A stretch of 64,000 nt of DNA, from assembly GCA_008921705.1 (NCBI GenBank), contig VFFE01007215.1:842593-906592 (forward strand), read 5' to 3'. A program made the translations under genes and the position numbers. The notes beneath the pieces are model-generated. The model made no database searches. It was given only the letters and a program-made list of their open reading frames with translations, and had not been told where the DNA came from. This stretch comes from Burhinus oedicnemus (Eukaryota > Chordata > Aves > Charadriiformes > Burhinidae). Positions 63,827 through 64,000 of this stretch are shown in pieces; the first letter of the stretch is position 1; each line of letters starts with the position of its first letter.

Positions 63827-64000
63827 CTCCCTTTATCTCTTGGCAAACTAATACTCCCAAGCTCTCGCTGACTCAGCTCCATCATCTGATCTGACTGTTT
63901 TTACTCTCACTGAACCAATTAAAACCAGAGGCATTGGGAGAATATCAAAGGAACAGAAAAACCAGAATAATAAAAGACTTCTCTATACTTACACAGATTA

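Larger units (their letters stand above)
1..64000 (-). other. PTPRK: PTPRK gene, internal part (six exons; both ends outside window)
   Basis: The whole window appears to lie inside one minus-strand gene. Six exons with matching phases translate, in order, to the ectodomain of receptor-type protein tyrosine phosphatase kappa: FN3 repeats 2 to 4, then the start of the juxtamembrane stretch. The known family layout is MAM domain, Ig domain, four FN3 repeats, one membrane span and two cytoplasmic phosphatase domains. The protein mediates homophilic cell-cell adhesion at the plasma membrane and dephosphorylates junctional substrates. The MAM, Ig, first FN3, membrane and phosphatase exons were not found here. 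Assignment to PTPRK rather than PTPRM, PTPRT or PTPRU rests on near-identity of the exons to PTPRK as I remember it. No promoter or UTR is present. Confidence 0.93.
59031..64000 (-). other. PTPRK: PTPRK intron upstream of the second-FN3 exon (partial)
   Basis: This is the 3' part of an intron; the upstream exon encoding FN3 repeat 1 was not found on the minus strand. From 59031 to 63053 the sequence is AT-rich and mostly unique, with short A and T runs (for example about 60780-60795) and no recognisable gene. From 63054 it is occupied by an LTR relic described separately. A small GTGG repeat sits near 62843-62856. Confidence 0.75.

Overview
The window looks like bird nuclear DNA. The evidence is several CR1 LINE fragments, some ending in the avian ATTCTATG-type 3' repeat, together with avian-type LTRs. 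No bacterial-style genes, operons, CRISPR arrays, tRNA or rRNA genes were recognised. Almost all of the 64 kb is intron. One host gene is present, on the minus strand: PTPRK, a receptor-type protein tyrosine phosphatase of the R2B family. Only the middle of its ectodomain is here. The gene starts beyond position 64000 and continues below position 1.

Six consecutive coding exons were placed to the base from reading frame, AG acceptors and GT donors. In transcript order they are 59030-58728 (303 bp), 48279-48170 (110 bp), 46018-45817 (202 bp), 42878-42773 (106 bp), 35907-35634 (274 bp) and 32676-32640 (37 bp). Their phases chain without a break (1, 1/0, 0/1, 1/2, 2/0, 0/1). They total 1032 bp (344 codons) and encode fibronectin type III repeats 2 to 4 plus the start of the juxtamembrane segment. 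The fifth exon keeps the RTKR proprotein-convertase site. The preceding exon (first FN3) and the following exon (transmembrane) were not found, so they probably lie outside the window.

Repeats by region. Positions 1-32639 are one partial intron. It holds an old CR1 RT fragment (about 415-600), a decayed CR1 (9941-10412), an avian LTR (13852-14395), and a nested cluster at 20536-24130. The cluster contains a minus-strand CR1 split by an LTR retrovirus (env 3' end, polypurine tract and 3' LTR), with a 20-N assembly gap hiding the rest, followed by an old non-CR1 LINE relic. A short plus-strand CR1 tail sits at 26539-26652. The 2.15-kb intron at 46019-48169 is about half repeats (LTR relic plus a long minus CR1). 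A CR1 tail lies at 58150-58210. The right edge holds a 731-bp LTR followed by a tRNA-Lys-type primer-binding site and then a 12-bp copy of the LTR end (63054-63826), which looks like a provirus reduced by deletion.

I found no convincing new biological system. The most informative anomalies are the CR1/retrovirus nest across the gap, the LTR-PBS-LTR-end scar, and the non-CR1 LINE relic.
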